Shown here: positions 17,183 to 26,702 of the stretch, piece after piece | How the letters are laid out: each line of letters starts with the position of its first letter | Position numbering within the stretch: position 1 is the first letter of the stretch | DNA from: Hyphomicrobiales bacterium | GTDB lineage: Bacteria; Pseudomonadota; Alphaproteobacteria; Rhizobiales; Beijerinckiaceae | NCBI GenBank assembly: GCA_900473415.1 | Contig: UCLR01000010.1 | Coordinates: 187,732-251,731 of the forward strand | Reading direction: 5' to 3' | Length of the DNA stretch: 64,000 bases | Notes under the pieces: generated by a model | Told to the model about the DNA's origin: nothing | Database searches by the model: none | The model's input: only the letters and a program-made list of their open reading frames with translations | Made by a program: the position numbers and the translations under genes

Positions 17183-18333
17183 ACCCGTTTTCGCTGACCG
17201 AGGACCAGATCGCCATCCGCGACATGGCGCAGGATTTCGCTGCCGAGACGCTCGCGCCTCATGCCGCGCGCTGGGACGAGGAGAAGCATTTCCCGGTCGA
17301 GGAGATGCGCGCCGCCGCGGCGCTGGGCATGGGCGGCATCTACATCCAGGAGGATGTCGGCGGCTCGGGCCTGTCGCGGCTGGACGCCGCGCTGATCTTC
17401 GAGGCGCTCTCGACCGGCTGCCCCACCGTCGCAGCCTATATTTCGATCCACAACATGTGCGCCTGGATGATCGACCGCTACGGCTCAGACGAACAGCGCC
17501 ACCGCTTCCTGCCCAAGCTCTGCACGATGGAGCACCTCGCCAGCTATTGCCTGACCGAGCCCGGCGCCGGCTCCGACGCGGCGGCACTGAAGACGAAGGC
17601 CGTGCTCGACGGCGACCATTACGTGCTGGACGGGCAGAAGCAGTTCATCTCGGGGGCCGGCGTCTCCGACATCTATGTCGTGATGGCGCGCACCGGCGAA
17701 GCGGGAGCCTCCGGCATCTCGACCCTCGTCGTCGAGAAGGACACGCCCGGCCTCTCCTTCGGCGCCAATGAGAAGAAGATGGGCTGGAACGCCCAGCCGA
17801 CGCGCGCCGTCATCTTCGAGAACTGCCGCGTACCGGTGACGAACCGGCTGGGTCCCGAGGGAATCGGCTTCAAGATCGCCATGGCGGGGCTTGATGGCGG
17901 GCGGCTCAATATCGGCGCCTGCTCGATCGGAGGCGCTCAGGGAGCCCTCGACAAGGCGATCATCTACGCCAAGGAACGCAAGGCCTTCGGCTCGCCCATC
18001 GCCGATTTCCAGGCGCTGCAATTCAAGCTCGCCGACATGGCGACGGAGCTGGAAGCGGCGAGGACCCTCCTCTGGCGCGCGGCATCCGCGCTCGACGCCA
18101 AGACGCCGGATGCGACCAAGCTCTGCGCCATGGCCAAGCGCATCGCCACCGACACCGGCTTCGATGTCGCCAACGACGCCCTGCAGATCCATGGCGGCTA
18201 CGGTTATCTCGCCGATTACGGGATCGAGAAGATCGTCCGGGATCTCCGCGTCCACCAGATCCTCGAAGGCACCAACGAGGTGATGCGGATGATCGTGGCG
18301 CGCGGGCTGGTCGGCCGGTCCAAGGGGAATTGA
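17179..18333 (+). CDS. Acyl-CoA dehydrogenase, probable isobutyryl-CoA dehydrogenase
   Basis: A 384-residue acyl-CoA dehydrogenase with [16 protein letters not shown] (flavin/substrate), [18 protein letters not shown] and the catalytic glutamate in [18 protein letters not shown]. Its place between mmsA and mmsB points to isobutyryl-CoA to methacrylyl-CoA in valine breakdown, with ETF as acceptor. The start is TTG at 17179, supported by AGGAG at 17166-17170 and a TTGA overlap with the upstream stop; the next in-frame ATG would cut into the N-terminal helix. Confidence 0.92.
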   Translation: MNPFSLTEDQIAIRDMAQDFAAETLAPHAARWDEEKHFPVEEMRAAAALGMGGIYIQEDVGGSGLSRLDAALIFEALSTGCPTVAAYISIHNMCAWMIDRYGSDEQRHRFLPKLCTMEHLASYCLTEPGAGSDAAALKTKAVLDGDHYVLDGQKQFISGAGVSDIYVVMARTGEAGASGISTLVVEKDTPGLSFGANEKKMGWNAQPTRAVIFENCRVPVTNRLGPEGIGFKIAMAGLDGGRLNIGACSIGGAQGALDKAIIYAKERKAFGSPIADFQALQFKLADMATELEAARTLLWRAASALDAKTPDATKLCAMAKRIATDTGFDVANDALQIHGGYGYLADYGIEKIVRDLRVHQILEGTNEVMRMIVARGLVGRSKGN

Positions 18334-18342
18334 CGCCGCAGG

Positions 18343-18443
18343 CGTCATCCCGGACGCCGAACGGCGATCCGGGATCGCGAGACGAGAAAGCGCTCTTTTC
18401 TGACGACGATCCCGGGTCTGCTCTTCGAGCAGCCCGGGATGAC
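18343..18443. repeat. Intergenic palindromic repeat, family 1, copy 2
   Basis: A 101-bp self-complementary segment beginning CGTCATCCCGGACG and ending CCCGGGATGAC. It contains two nested GATCCGGGAT/GATCCCGGGT-like arms. Its ends match the copies at 20972, 35038 and 46819. It lies between isobutyryl-CoA dehydrogenase and mmsB and could form a strong mRNA hairpin. Confidence 0.7.
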
Positions 18444-18469
18444 ACCAAGAACGACGAGAGGATACGCCA

Positions 18470-19357
18470 ATGACCAACATCGCCTTCATCGGCCTCGGCA
18501 ATATGGGCGGCCCGATGGCCGGAAACCTGGTCAAGGCCGGGCACAGCGTCAGCGCCTTCGACCTCGTCCAGGAATCCAAGGACGCCGCTGCCGAGATGGG
18601 CGTCGGCATCGCCGCGTCGGCACAGGAGGCGGTCGCGAATGCCGAGATCGTCGTCACCATGCTGCCGGCCGGCAAGCATGTGCTCTCGGTCTGGGCCGAC
18701 ATCCTGCCGGCCGTGAAGCCCGGCACGCTGCTGATCGATTCCTCGACGATCGATGTCGAGAGTGCCCGCAAGGCGCATGCAATGGCCGCCGAGCGTGGTT
18801 GCGCCGCGCTCGATGCGCCCGTCTCGGGCGGTGTCGGCGGCGCCAAGGCCGCGACGCTGACCTTCATGGTCGGCGGCACGGCCCAGGCCTTCGACCAGGG
18901 CGAGCCAATCCTCGCCAAGATGGGCCGCAAGATCGTCCACTGCGGCGGCGTCGGCAACGGCCAGGCGGCGAAGATCTGCAACAACATGATCCTCGGCATC
19001 TCGATGATCGGCGTGTCCGAGGCCTTCGTGCTGGCGGAGAAGCTCGGCCTCTCGCATCAGGCGCTGTTCGACGTCGCGTCGACCTCTTCCGGCCAATGCT
19101 GGTCGCTGACGACCTATTGCCCCGTTCCGGGGCCGGTGCCGACCTCGCCGGCCAACAACGAATACAAGCCCGGCTTCGCCTCGGCGCTGATGCTGAAGGA
19201 CCTGAAATTGTCGCAGGAGGCGGCACAGGCGGTCGGGGCTTCGACCCCGCTCGGCGCGGCCGCGGCGCAGCTCTTCGGCCTGCACAATGCCTGGGGCGAG
19301 GGCGGCACCGATTTCTCGGGCATCATCCATCTGCTGCGGGGACGCGGGCAGGCGTGA
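18470..19357 (+). CDS. mmsB: 3-hydroxyisobutyrate dehydrogenase
   Basis: A 295-residue beta-hydroxyacid dehydrogenase that oxidises 3-hydroxyisobutyrate to methylmalonate semialdehyde, the substrate of MmsA. Motifs: the Rossmann fold FIGLGNMGGPMAGNLVKAGH, the substrate loop DAPVSGGVGGAKAATLTFMV, and the catalytic lysine in NGQAAKICNNMILGIS. It completes a valine cluster with mmsA and the acyl-CoA dehydrogenase; the hydratase and the 3-hydroxyisobutyryl-CoA hydrolase are not in this window. Confidence 0.95.
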   Translation: MTNIAFIGLGNMGGPMAGNLVKAGHSVSAFDLVQESKDAAAEMGVGIAASAQEAVANAEIVVTMLPAGKHVLSVWADILPAVKPGTLLIDSSTIDVESARKAHAMAAERGCAALDAPVSGGVGGAKAATLTFMVGGTAQAFDQGEPILAKMGRKIVHCGGVGNGQAAKICNNMILGISMIGVSEAFVLAEKLGLSHQALFDVASTSSGQCWSLTTYCPVPGPVPTSPANNEYKPGFASALMLKDLKLSQEAAQAVGASTPLGAAAAQLFGLHNAWGEGGTDFSGIIHLLRGRGQA

Positions 19358-19400
19358 GACGTGCTTGCGCGGCGGGGTGTCGCAGCGCTAGACCCGTTCC

Positions 19401-20357
19401 ATGAACGACGCCTCCCCTCGCCGCGAACGCTCCTCCCTGACCGGGTTCGCGGACAACCCGCTCGACCGGCGCGAGGATCTGCGCAGCAAAACCGATGCGG
19501 TGACGGCGCTGCGCCACCGCTCGGACACGCGCATCGTGGCGGTGGCGGGCGAGACGCCGATCCTGAAACGGCTCGACGGCGAAGAGCTTTCGGTCTGGTT
19601 CAGCCATGGCGAGGCGGAGATGCTGGGCCCTGCCGCCGAAGAGATATTCCTCGGCATGGCGGAGGACGGCACGCCGCGCTTCGCCCGGCTGCTCGACAAA
19701 GCGCTGGCCGAGCCGCTGAAGGAGCGGCCGGAACTGTTCGTGACCGATCTGCGCTCGGTGGCGCTGAAGCGGCTCGTGCCGACCGACGAGCTCGGGCCTC
19801 TCGGCGAGGCCAAGGCGGTGCTCGACTGGCATGCCCGCCATCGCTTCTGCGCCCAGTGCGGCGGACCGACCGTCGCCGGAGCATCGGGCTGGCGGCGCGA
19901 ATGCACGGCCTGCGGCGCGATGCATTTCCCCCGCACGGACCCGGTGGTGATCATGCTGGTGACGCGCGGCGATTCCTGCCTGCTGGCGCGCCAGGCCCGG
20001 TTCGCGCCCGGCATGTATTCCTGCATCGCCGGCTTCGTCGAGCCAGGCGAGACGCTTGAGAACGCGGTGCGGCGCGAGAGCTGGGAGGAGGCGGGCCTCA
20101 GGGTCGGCACGGTACGCTATCTCGCCTCGCAGCCCTGGCCCTTCCCCTCCTCGATCATGGTCGGCTGCATCGCAGAGGCGCTGGGCGACGAGATCACGCT
20201 CGACATGACCGAGTTGGAGGATGGACGCTGGTTCCCGCGCGCCGAGGTGCTCCAGATGCTGGAAGGCAAGCATCCGGACGGCCTCGGCTGCCCGCAGCAT
20301 ATCGCCATCGCCAACACGCTGGTGCGGGCCTGGGCGCTCGAAGGCGAGCAGCCCTAG
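19401..20357 (+). CDS. nudC: NAD(H) diphosphatase / NAD-capped RNA decapping Nudix hydrolase
   Basis: A 318-residue NudC-type protein. The zinc ribbon is FCAQCGG ... CTACGAMHFPRTDP (two CxxC pairs). The Nudix box is complete, GFVEPGETLENAVRRESWEE, followed by AGL. The NADH-specific SQPWPFPSS motif follows. It hydrolyses NADH/NAD to mononucleotides and can remove NAD caps from RNA. It stands alone, 43 bp after mmsB. Confidence 0.95.
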   Translation: MNDASPRRERSSLTGFADNPLDRREDLRSKTDAVTALRHRSDTRIVAVAGETPILKRLDGEELSVWFSHGEAEMLGPAAEEIFLGMAEDGTPRFARLLDKALAEPLKERPELFVTDLRSVALKRLVPTDELGPLGEAKAVLDWHARHRFCAQCGGPTVAGASGWRRECTACGAMHFPRTDPVVIMLVTRGDSCLLARQARFAPGMYSCIAGFVEPGETLENAVRRESWEEAGLRVGTVRYLASQPWPFPSSIMVGCIAEALGDEITLDMTELEDGRWFPRAEVLQMLEGKHPDGLGCPQHIAIANTLVRAWALEGEQP

Positions 20358-20400
20358 AGCGCCCCTCCCGGCAGGGCGAAAACGGTATTTCCGTTACCTG

Positions 20401-20416
20401 TTTACCTTTCCTTAAC
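20401..20416. promoter_or_regulatory. CtrA-like motif TTTA-N7-TTAAC
   Basis: TTTA (20401-20404), seven bases, then TTAAC (20412-20416). This has the spacing of the alphaproteobacterial CtrA site (TTAA-N7-TTAA) with one mismatch in the first half. It lies 65-80 bp upstream of the small HTH gene at 20481. A match this short can occur by chance, so the call is tentative. Confidence 0.35.
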
Positions 20417-20480
20417 CGCGCGGGGGTCCCCTTGGCGCACGTCCAACCGGGGCTTCGGGGGCTCGGAAAGGACCGTGACC

Positions 20481-20708
20481 ATGCACGACCTCGACCCCGC
20501 CCATGCCGTCGTGGAGCAGCTTGTCGGCCTGCCTGTAGCCGAGGTCGAACGCGATCTGATTCTGGCAACCCTGCGGGAAACCGGCGGCAACCGGACCCAT
20601 GCCGCGCAGCTGCTCGGCATCGCCATCCGCACGCTGCGCAACAAGATCGGCGCCTATAGCGCGGAGGGCTATGACGTCCCTGAGCCGGCCCAGTCCTCGG
20701 CGCACTAA
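20481..20708 (+). CDS. Mini Fis/FlbD-type helix-turn-helix protein
   Basis: A 75-residue protein that is essentially one Fis-type HTH. The core is ATLRETGGNRTHAAQLLG followed by IAIRTLRNKIGAY, closely resembling the C-terminal DNA-binding end of FlbD/NtrC-type regulators but with no receiver or AAA+ domain. The ATG at 20481 follows GGAAAGGA; an in-frame GTG lies 6 bases earlier. It is followed 11 bp later by another small gene, probably in the same transcript. It may bind DNA as a dimer; targets are unknown. Confidence 0.85.
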   Translation: MHDLDPAHAVVEQLVGLPVAEVERDLILATLRETGGNRTHAAQLLGIAIRTLRNKIGAYSAEGYDVPEPAQSSAH

Positions 20709-20719
20709 GGAGGCAGCTC

Positions 20720-20944
20720 ATGATGGCTGCCCAAGATTCGGCGGCGAGCAATCTGGTTGCCGCCTCCACCATGGCGGCGCTGCTGCGCTGCCTCGTCCTG
20801 AAGGGGGCGCTCGCGCCCCGGGATATCCGGGAAATCTACGAGACGGCCCTGCTTCTGCTCGAGCAGCAGCAGGGCACGACGCCGGAGCACGCCGACGCCT
20901 TCATCGCAGCGCGGGCCGCGATCGAGGGCGGGCTTCTGCGATAA
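20720..20944 (+). CDS. Small helical protein of unknown function
   Basis: A 74-residue soluble, mostly helical protein. It contains STMAALLRCLVLKGALAPRD and IREIYETALLLLEQQQG. A strong AAGGAGG precedes the ATG at 20720. It is 11 bp after the mini HTH gene, so the two are likely co-expressed. I recognise no named family; similar short proteins occur as unannotated genes in this group of bacteria. Confidence 0.7.
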   Translation: MMAAQDSAASNLVAASTMAALLRCLVLKGALAPRDIREIYETALLLLEQQQGTTPEHADAFIAARAAIEGGLLR

Positions 20945-20971
20945 CGTCGCCTGATTTGCACGGGAACCGCT

Positions 20972-21077
20972 CGTCATCCCGGACAAGCCGCGTAGCGGCG
21001 CAGATCCGGGATCTATCGTAGAGCGCAGTTCCTTACGATGGATCCCGGAGCTCCGCTTCGCTACGTCCGGGATGACG
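20972..21077. repeat. Intergenic palindromic repeat, family 1, copy 3
   Basis: A 106-bp segment starting CGTCATCCCGGACAAGCCG and ending GTCCGGGATGACG. It has internal GATCCGGGATCTATCGTAG and CGATGGATCCCGGA. The ATCGTAGAGCGC core is shared with copies 4 and 5. It fills most of the gap between the small gene and pheA. Confidence 0.75.
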
Positions 21078-21115
21078 CTGAGGTTCCACGGAAAACCGGC
21101 AAGCTTTGGCCGAAC

Positions 21116-21970
21116 CTACTCGGCCGGCTCGCTGATCGTCTCGCGGAATTCGTTGGCCGGGTAGACTCCCACGATCGTCACCTCCTTGGAAAAGAAGGCG
21201 AGCTCGTCGAGCGCGCGCCGCAGCGCCGGGTCGTCGGGATGGCCCTCGACATCGGCGTAGAACATGGTCGCTGCGAAGAGGCCGTCGACCATGTAGCTCT
21301 CGAGCTTGGTCATGTTGATACCGTTGGTGGCGAAGCCGCCCATGGCCTTGTAGAGCGCCGCCGGGATGTTGCGGACGCGGAAGGTCAGCGTCGTCACGGT
21401 CTTGCCGGCGCCCTGCCGGGCATATTCCGGATATTTCGAGAGCACAACGAAGCGGGTGGTATTGTGCCGCTCGTCCTCGATGTCCTCCATCAGGATATTG
21501 AGGCCATAGACCTCCGCCGCGATGCGCGGGGCGATGGCGGCCCGGGTGAGGTCACCGGCCTCTGCGACCTGGCGGGCGGAGCCTGCGGTATCGGCGGCGA
21601 CCTCGGCCTTCAGCCCGAGCTTGCGGATGATCTTCCGGCACTGGCCGAGCGCATGGATATGGCTCTGCACCGTCTTGATCGTAGCCAGCGTCGCGCCCTC
21701 GGCCGCCATCAGATGGAAGCTGATCGGCAGGAAATGCTCGCCGATGATGTGCAAGCCCGAACGCGGCAGCAGGTGGTGGATGTCGGCGACGCGGCCGGCG
21801 ATCGAGTTCTCGATCGGGATCATGCCGTAGCGCGCCTTGCCGTCGCTGATGGCCGAGAGCGCATCCTCGAAGGTCGCGCAGGGCAGAAGCTCGCAGTCCG
21901 GAAACACCTGGAGAGCCGCCTGCGAGGAGAAGGCTCCGGGCTCACCCTGGTAGGACACGACGAAGGACAT
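21116..21970 (-). CDS. pheA: Prephenate dehydratase
   Basis: A 284-residue monofunctional prephenate dehydratase, making phenylpyruvate for phenylalanine synthesis. The catalytic domain has YQGEPGAFSSQAALQ at the N-terminus, MIPIENSIAGRV, and the HNTTRFVVL motif with the catalytic Thr-Arg-Phe. A C-terminal ACT domain (residues about 195-280, starting TVTTLTFRVRNIPAALYKAM) would bind phenylalanine for feedback inhibition. No chorismate mutase domain is present. Confidence 0.95.
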   Translation of the reverse strand: MSFVVSYQGEPGAFSSQAALQVFPDCELLPCATFEDALSAISDGKARYGMIPIENSIAGRVADIHHLLPRSGLHIIGEHFLPISFHLMAAEGATLATIKTVQSHIHALGQCRKIIRKLGLKAEVAADTAGSARQVAEAGDLTRAAIAPRIAAEVYGLNILMEDIEDERHNTTRFVVLSKYPEYARQGAGKTVTTLTFRVRNIPAALYKAMGGFATNGINMTKLESYMVDGLFAATMFYADVEGHPDDPALRRALDELAFFSKEVTIVGVYPANEFRETISEPAE

Positions 21971-21988
21971 GGTAACTCTCAGGCTCCT

Positions 21989-22094
21989 TAGATCGCCGCG
22001 CGTCCGATCGGACGCGGAAACGGTGATCTATCGATTTGTCGGGGCATCGGATTCTTCCGAAAAGTGGTTTCCACTTTTCGGTCCGATGCTCTAG
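21989..22094. repeat. Double-hairpin intergenic repeat, family 2, copy 1
   Basis: About 105 bp. It contains the perfect palindrome CGCGTCCGATCGGACGCG and a second hairpin with 11-bp arms, CCGAAAAGTGG/CCACTTTTCGG. The second hairpin is enclosed by ATCGGA and TCCGAT. A CTAG at its right end supplies the stop codon of kdsB (minus strand). The second copy is at 44035-44138. Confidence 0.75.
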
Positions 22095-22825
22095 CGGGAC
22101 TTCAGGATCGCGCGGGCGCGATCAAGGTCGTGGGGCGTGTCGACGCCGAGCGGCACGTCGTCGACGACGATGATGTCGATGCGCATGCCGTCCTCGACGG
22201 CGCGCAACTGCTCCAGCCGCTCGCGCTTCTCCAGCGGCGAAGGAGGCAGCGAGACGAAGCGGTCGAGCGCGCGGCGGCGATAGGTGTAGAGGCCGATGTG
22301 ATGATAGAGCGGCCCCTCCCCGCCCGGCGCAGTGACGCGGGTGAAGTAGAGCGCCCGCATCCGGCCGGGCGAAATCTCGCTGCCGATCGCCTTGACGACG
22401 CTGGACTCCGTCTTCTCCTCCTCGCGGGTGATGACGGCGGCGAGCGTGACGATGTCGACAGCCGCATCCTCCAGCGGCCCGACCGAGGCCGCGATCACAC
22501 GCGGGTCAATGGTCGGCAGATCGCCCTGGACGTTGACGATGACGTCATGGTGCCCTTGCGGGTCGACGAGGTCGGCGGCCTCCTTGATCCGGTCCGAGCC
22601 GGAGGGATGGTCCGAGCGGGTCATGACGGCGCGCCCACCGGCCTTTTCCACGGCCTCGAGGATCTCAGGCGCATCGGTCGCCACCGCCACCGGCCCCAGC
22701 CCGGTCTCCATCGCGCGGCGCCAGACATGGACGATCATCGGCTCGCCATGGATGTCGGCCAGCGGCTTGCCGGGCAGGCGGGTCGCTTGCATGCGGGCGG
22801 GGATGAGGATCAGCGGATTGGGCAT
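22091..22825 (-). CDS. kdsB: 3-deoxy-manno-octulosonate cytidylyltransferase
   Basis: A 244-residue CMP-Kdo synthetase activating Kdo for lipopolysaccharide inner core synthesis. It begins [20 protein letters not shown], with [20 protein letters not shown] and [14 protein letters not shown], which are family signatures, then [12 protein letters not shown] and [10 protein letters not shown]. The ATG is at 22825. A longer frame continuing upstream to 23863 has no similarity and was trimmed. Its TAG stop falls in a family 2 repeat. Confidence 0.95.
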   Translation of the reverse strand: MPNPLILIPARMQATRLPGKPLADIHGEPMIVHVWRRAMETGLGPVAVATDAPEILEAVEKAGGRAVMTRSDHPSGSDRIKEAADLVDPQGHHDVIVNVQGDLPTIDPRVIAASVGPLEDAAVDIVTLAAVITREEEKTESSVVKAIGSEISPGRMRALYFTRVTAPGGEGPLYHHIGLYTYRRRALDRFVSLPPSPLEKRERLEQLRAVEDGMRIDIIVVDDVPLGVDTPHDLDRARAILKSR

Positions 22826-23020
22826 GTTTTCAGGCAGGCTCGGCAGGAGGGCCACGCATAGGGCGGCGGCAAAAAGTCTCAAAGCGTGCGTGCTTATACG
22901 AGTTGCAATGAAGCGCGCAAAGCGGTTAAGCAACGGCGGAGGCTGGAGGCTTTCGAGACTCCGGCAAAGCGCTATCTCGTCTCCCGGCCTTGGCCATGGG
23001 GGCACCAAGGTTCGGATACG

Positions 23021-23539
23021 ATGAACATCGAAGCCAACAAGATCGCCGGCGCGGTTCTGTCCACGCTGCTTGTCGTGATGAGCCTCAACATGGCCGCGGG
23101 CATCGTCTTCGCGCCGAAGAAGCCGGCGGTGCCGGGCTTCGACCTGCCGGGCGAAGAGGTCGCTGCCGCTGGCGGCGGCGCCCCTGCCGCGGCCGCCGAA
23201 GATCCGATCGATGTGCGCCTCGCCAAGGCCGATGCGGCCCGGGGCGAGAAGGCTGTCGGCGCCTGCAAGGCCTGCCACACCTTCGAGAAGGGCGGCGCCA
23301 ACAAGGTCGGCCCGCATCTGTTCGGCGTCTTCGGCCGCAGCGAGGGTTCGGTCGACGGCTTCGGCTACTCGGCCGCGATGAAGGGCCGCAACGACAAGAA
23401 GTGGGACGCCGAGGCGCTCGACCACTTCCTGAAGCAGCCGAAGGGCTATGTTCCGGGCACGGCGATGGCCTTCGCCGGCATCAGCAAGCCCGAGACCCGC
23501 GCCGACGTCATCGCCTTCCTCAAGAGCCTGGCAGAGTAA
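23021..23539 (+). CDS. cycM: Membrane-anchored cytochrome c (CycM-like, class I)
   Basis: A 172-residue protein. An uncleaved N-terminal anchor ([20 protein letters not shown]) is followed by an Ala/Pro/Gly-rich linker (residues about 45-65) and a class I cytochrome c domain. The haem site is [11 protein letters not shown], and the distal methionine is probably in [11 protein letters not shown]. It resembles the rhizobial CycM that carries electrons to terminal oxidases. The ATG at 23021 is preceded by a weak site. The gene is divergent from kdsB and ends in a clear terminator. Confidence 0.9.
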   Translation: MNIEANKIAGAVLSTLLVVMSLNMAAGIVFAPKKPAVPGFDLPGEEVAAAGGGAPAAAAEDPIDVRLAKADAARGEKAVGACKACHTFEKGGANKVGPHLFGVFGRSEGSVDGFGYSAAMKGRNDKKWDAEALDHFLKQPKGYVPGTAMAFAGISKPETRADVIAFLKSLAE

Positions 23540-23588
23540 TCGCTGCCGGAGGCCTGAGCCGCGGCGACCGCGACCATTTGCTACCGAC

Positions 23589-23617
23589 AAGCCGGGCTTT
23601 CGCCCGGCTTTTTCTTT
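23589..23617 (+). terminator. Rho-independent terminator after the cytochrome c gene
   Basis: AAGCCGGGC (23589-23597), a TTTC loop and GCCCGGCTT (23602-23610) form a perfect 9-bp stem, followed by TTTCTTT. It lies 50 bp after the cytochrome c stop and separates it from the yejA transcript. Confidence 0.85.
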
Positions 23618-23738
23618 GGCCCGCGCCTTGCTCCCGCCTTCGGCTTGCCGGCACAATCCGCAATCCTTGCCGGGCATTGCCGTAACCCTCCGCGCAGGCG
23701 AGATAGGAAGCGGCGAATCAGACGGAGACGCGAAAACG

Positions 23739-25607
23739 ATGGCGATGCGCATCACACGCCGCAGATTGCTGGAAGCCGCAGGCACTGCCGCGGTTGCGGG
23801 CGCCCTGCCCGGCCTTTCCGGAGCGGCGCTGGCGCAGGATGCCGAATCGCACGGGCTCTCCACCTTCGGCGAGCTCGCCCTGCCGCCGGACTTTCCGCAT
23901 TTCGCCTATGTGAACCCGAAGGCCCCGAAGGGCGGCACGCTGACCATCCAGATCAAGCGCGGCGGCGGCAACCAGAGCTTCGACACCTTCAACACGCTCA
24001 ACACCTATGTGCTGCAGGGCGACGGCGCGGCCGGCATGGAAGCCTGCTTCGACAGCCTGATGGCAGGCTCGGGCGACGAGCCGGGCTCCCTCTACGGGCT
24101 GCTCGCCAAGAGCGTCGCGATCTCACCCGACAAGCTGAGCTATCGCTTCCGGCTGCGGCCGGAGGCGCGCTTCCATGACGGCGCGCGCGTGACGGCGCGC
24201 GACGTCGCCTTCTCGATGAACCTGCTCAAGGAGAAGGGCCACCCCTCCTATCGCCTTCTCCTCAACGAGCTCGTCTCCTCGGAGGCCGAGGATGACGGCA
24301 TCGTCCTGGTGAAGCTCTCGCCGAAGCGCAGCCGCGATCTGCACCTCATCGTCTCCGGGCTGCCGGTGTTCTCGGAGAAATTCTGGTCGACGCGGGACTT
24401 CACCGCCTCGACGCTGGAGCCGCCGCTGGGCTCCGGCCCTTACAAGGTCGGCCGCTTCGAGCAGGGCCGCTTCATCGAATTCGAGCGCGTGCCGGACTAT
24501 TGGGGCAAGAACCTGCCCGTGAACATCGGCGTCAACAATTTCGACCGGGTGCGCTGGGAATATTTCCGTGACCGGCAGGTGGCCTTCGAGGCCTTCAAGA
24601 GCGGCGTCATCACCTTCCAGGAGGAGTTCACCTCGCGCATATGGGCGACGGGCTACGATTTCCCCGCGCTGCACGAAGGCAAGGTGAAGAAGGAGGCCCT
24701 GCCCAAGACCGAGCCCGTCGGCTCGCAGGGCTGGATCTACAATATACGGCGCGAGAAATTCGCCGATCCGCGCATCCGCGAGGCGCTGGGTCTCGCCTTC
24801 GACTTCGAATGGACGCGCAAGACGATCATGTTCGGCTCCTATGAGCGCATGACCTCCTATTTCGAGAACTCGGATTCGAAGGCGGTCGGCAAGCCCTCGC
24901 CGGAAGAGCTCGCTTTGCTCGAGCCGTTCCGCGGGCAGGTGCCCGAGGACGTTTTTGGCGAGCCCTGGCTGCCGCCGGTCTCGGACGGCTCGGGCAGCGA
25001 CCGCAACCTGCTACGCAAGGCCGATGAGCTGCTGCGCGCCGCCGGCTGCAAGCGCGAGGGCAATGTGCTCAAGCTGCCGAGCGGCCAGCCCTTCGAGATC
25101 GAATTCCTCGATGCGACGCCGGCACTGCAGCCGCATACCCAGCCCTTCCAGGCGAATCTCAAGCGGCTTGGCATCAACGCCACCTCGCGCCTCGTCGATC
25201 CGGCGCAGTACCAGCGCCGCCTCGACGAGTTCGACTTCGACATCATCAGCCGCGCGCTCGGCGGCAGCGCGATCCCGAGCGATTCCTTGCGGATCGTCTA
25301 TGGCTCGGAGGCAGCGAAGACACGCGGCTCGCGGAATGTCGGCGGTGTCAGCAGCCCTGCGATCGACGCGATGATCGAGAAGATCGGCCAGGCGCAGAGC
25401 TATGCCGAGGTGGTCGTCGCGGCGAAATGCCTGGACAGGCTGTTGCGCGCCGGGCGCTACTGGATTCCGATGTGGTGGAACGACGAGGAATGGCTGGCCT
25501 ATTGGGACATGTTCGACCGGCCGCAGACCAAGCCGAAATACTCTTCCGGCGCGCCTGCGATCTGGTGGTACGACGCCGAGAAGGCCAAGCGGATCGGGAA
25601 GGCGTGA
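23739..25607 (+). CDS. yejA: Extracellular solute-binding protein family 5, YejA-like oligopeptide-binding protein
   Basis: A 622-residue periplasmic binding protein with a twin-arginine signal ([20 protein letters not shown]). The mature part has [20 protein letters not shown] and [10 protein letters not shown], which are hallmarks of YejA, and the family 5 DDGI and GSGPYKV segments. It is the first gene of a complete yejABEF set importing oligopeptides (and, in enterics, microcin C). The ATG at 23739 places the RR motif at the N-terminus; longer in-frame starts reach back into the cytochrome gene. Confidence 0.93.
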   Translation: MAMRITRRRLLEAAGTAAVAGALPGLSGAALAQDAESHGLSTFGELALPPDFPHFAYVNPKAPKGGTLTIQIKRGGGNQSFDTFNTLNTYVLQGDGAAGMEACFDSLMAGSGDEPGSLYGLLAKSVAISPDKLSYRFRLRPEARFHDGARVTARDVAFSMNLLKEKGHPSYRLLLNELVSSEAEDDGIVLVKLSPKRSRDLHLIVSGLPVFSEKFWSTRDFTASTLEPPLGSGPYKVGRFEQGRFIEFERVPDYWGKNLPVNIGVNNFDRVRWEYFRDRQVAFEAFKSGVITFQEEFTSRIWATGYDFPALHEGKVKKEALPKTEPVGSQGWIYNIRREKFADPRIREALGLAFDFEWTRKTIMFGSYERMTSYFENSDSKAVGKPSPEELALLEPFRGQVPEDVFGEPWLPPVSDGSGSDRNLLRKADELLRAAGCKREGNVLKLPSGQPFEIEFLDATPALQPHTQPFQANLKRLGINATSRLVDPAQYQRRLDEFDFDIISRALGGSAIPSDSLRIVYGSEAAKTRGSRNVGGVSSPAIDAMIEKIGQAQSYAEVVVAAKCLDRLLRAGRYWIPMWWNDEEWLAYWDMFDRPQTKPKYSSGAPAIWWYDAEKAKRIGKA

Positions 25608-25614
25608 ACCACGC

Positions 25615-26700
25615 ATGCTGAGCTATATCGCCCGGCGCCTCGCGCTCATGGTGCCGACGCTGTTCGGCATCCTTCTGGTTTCCTTCGTCATCGTGCAATT
25701 CGCGCCGGGCGGCCCGGTGGAACGGGTGATCTCGCAGCTCCAGAACCCGAACAGCGGCGCATCCGACCGTGTCGGCGGTGGGCAGATGGGCGACGCCGGC
25801 GCGCAGGCCGAGACGAGCGCCTATCGCGGCGCGCAAGGGCTCGACCCCGCCTTCATCAAGGAATTGGAGAGGCAGTTCGGCTTCGACAAGCCGGCCCATG
25901 AGCGCTTCCTGAAGATGCTCGGCGACTATGCCCGCTTCGATTTCGGCCGCAGCTATTTCCGCGATGCGCCCGTGCTGCAGTTGATCAAGGAGAAGCTGCC
26001 GGTCTCGATCACGCTCGGCCTGTGGATGACGCTGATCTCCTATGCGATCTCGATCCCGCTCGGCATCCGCAAGGCGATGAAGGAGGGCTCGCGCTTCGAC
26101 ACCTGGACGAGCGCGGTCGTCATCATCGGCTATGCGATCCCGAGCTTCCTCTTTGCCATCCTGCTGATCGTGCTCTTCGCCGGCGGCTCCTTCTGGCAGA
26201 TATTTCCATTAAGGGGCCTCACCTCTGACAATTGGGCGGACCTCAGCCTGTTCGGGAAGGCCAAGGACTATCTCTGGCACATCACGCTGCCGGTCCTGGC
26301 GATGGCGCTCGGAGCCTTCGCGACCTCAACGCTTTTGACCAAGAACTCCTTCCTCGACGAGATCAGGAAACAGTATGTGCTGACCGCGCGGATGAAGGGT
26401 CTGTCGGAGCGCGGCGTGCTCTACGGCCATGTCTTCCGCAACGCGATGCTGATCGTCATCGCAGGCTTTCCCGGCGCCTTCGTGCATGCGCTCTTCGCCG
26501 GCTCGCTGCTGATCGAGACGATCTTCTCGCTCGACGGGCTCGGACTCCTCTCCTTCGAAGCCATCGTCAATCGCGACTATCCCGTGGTCTTCGCCAATCT
26601 CTACATCTTCTCGCTGATTGGCCTCGTCGTGCATCTCGTCACCGACCTGACCTATAGCTGGGTCGATCCCCGCATCGACTTCGAGAGCCGGGAGGCGTGA
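25615..26700 (+). CDS. yejB: Oligopeptide ABC transporter permease YejB
   Basis: A 361-residue inner-membrane permease. It begins [20 protein letters not shown], followed by [15 protein letters not shown], then a periplasmic loop and five further helices. The EAA-like loop is [20 protein letters not shown], followed by FRNAM. It starts 7 bp after yejA. Confidence 0.95.
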   Translation: MLSYIARRLALMVPTLFGILLVSFVIVQFAPGGPVERVISQLQNPNSGASDRVGGGQMGDAGAQAETSAYRGAQGLDPAFIKELERQFGFDKPAHERFLKMLGDYARFDFGRSYFRDAPVLQLIKEKLPVSITLGLWMTLISYAISIPLGIRKAMKEGSRFDTWTSAVVIIGYAIPSFLFAILLIVLFAGGSFWQIFPLRGLTSDNWADLSLFGKAKDYLWHITLPVLAMALGAFATSTLLTKNSFLDEIRKQYVLTARMKGLSERGVLYGHVFRNAMLIVIAGFPGAFVHALFAGSLLIETIFSLDGLGLLSFEAIVNRDYPVVFANLYIFSLIGLVVHLVTDLTYSWVDPRIDFESREA

Positions 26701-26702
26701 GC

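Noticed and set aside
20425-20450. Sigma-54 promoter before the mini HTH gene (TTGGCGCACG...)
   Set aside because: The GG and GC elements do not fall at the required spacing, so it does not match the TGGCAC-N5-TTGC consensus.
22826-23863. Upstream extension of kdsB on the minus strand
   Set aside because: The extra 346 residues run antisense through the cytochrome c gene and the yejA start and have no similarity to KdsB, which starts cleanly at 22825.
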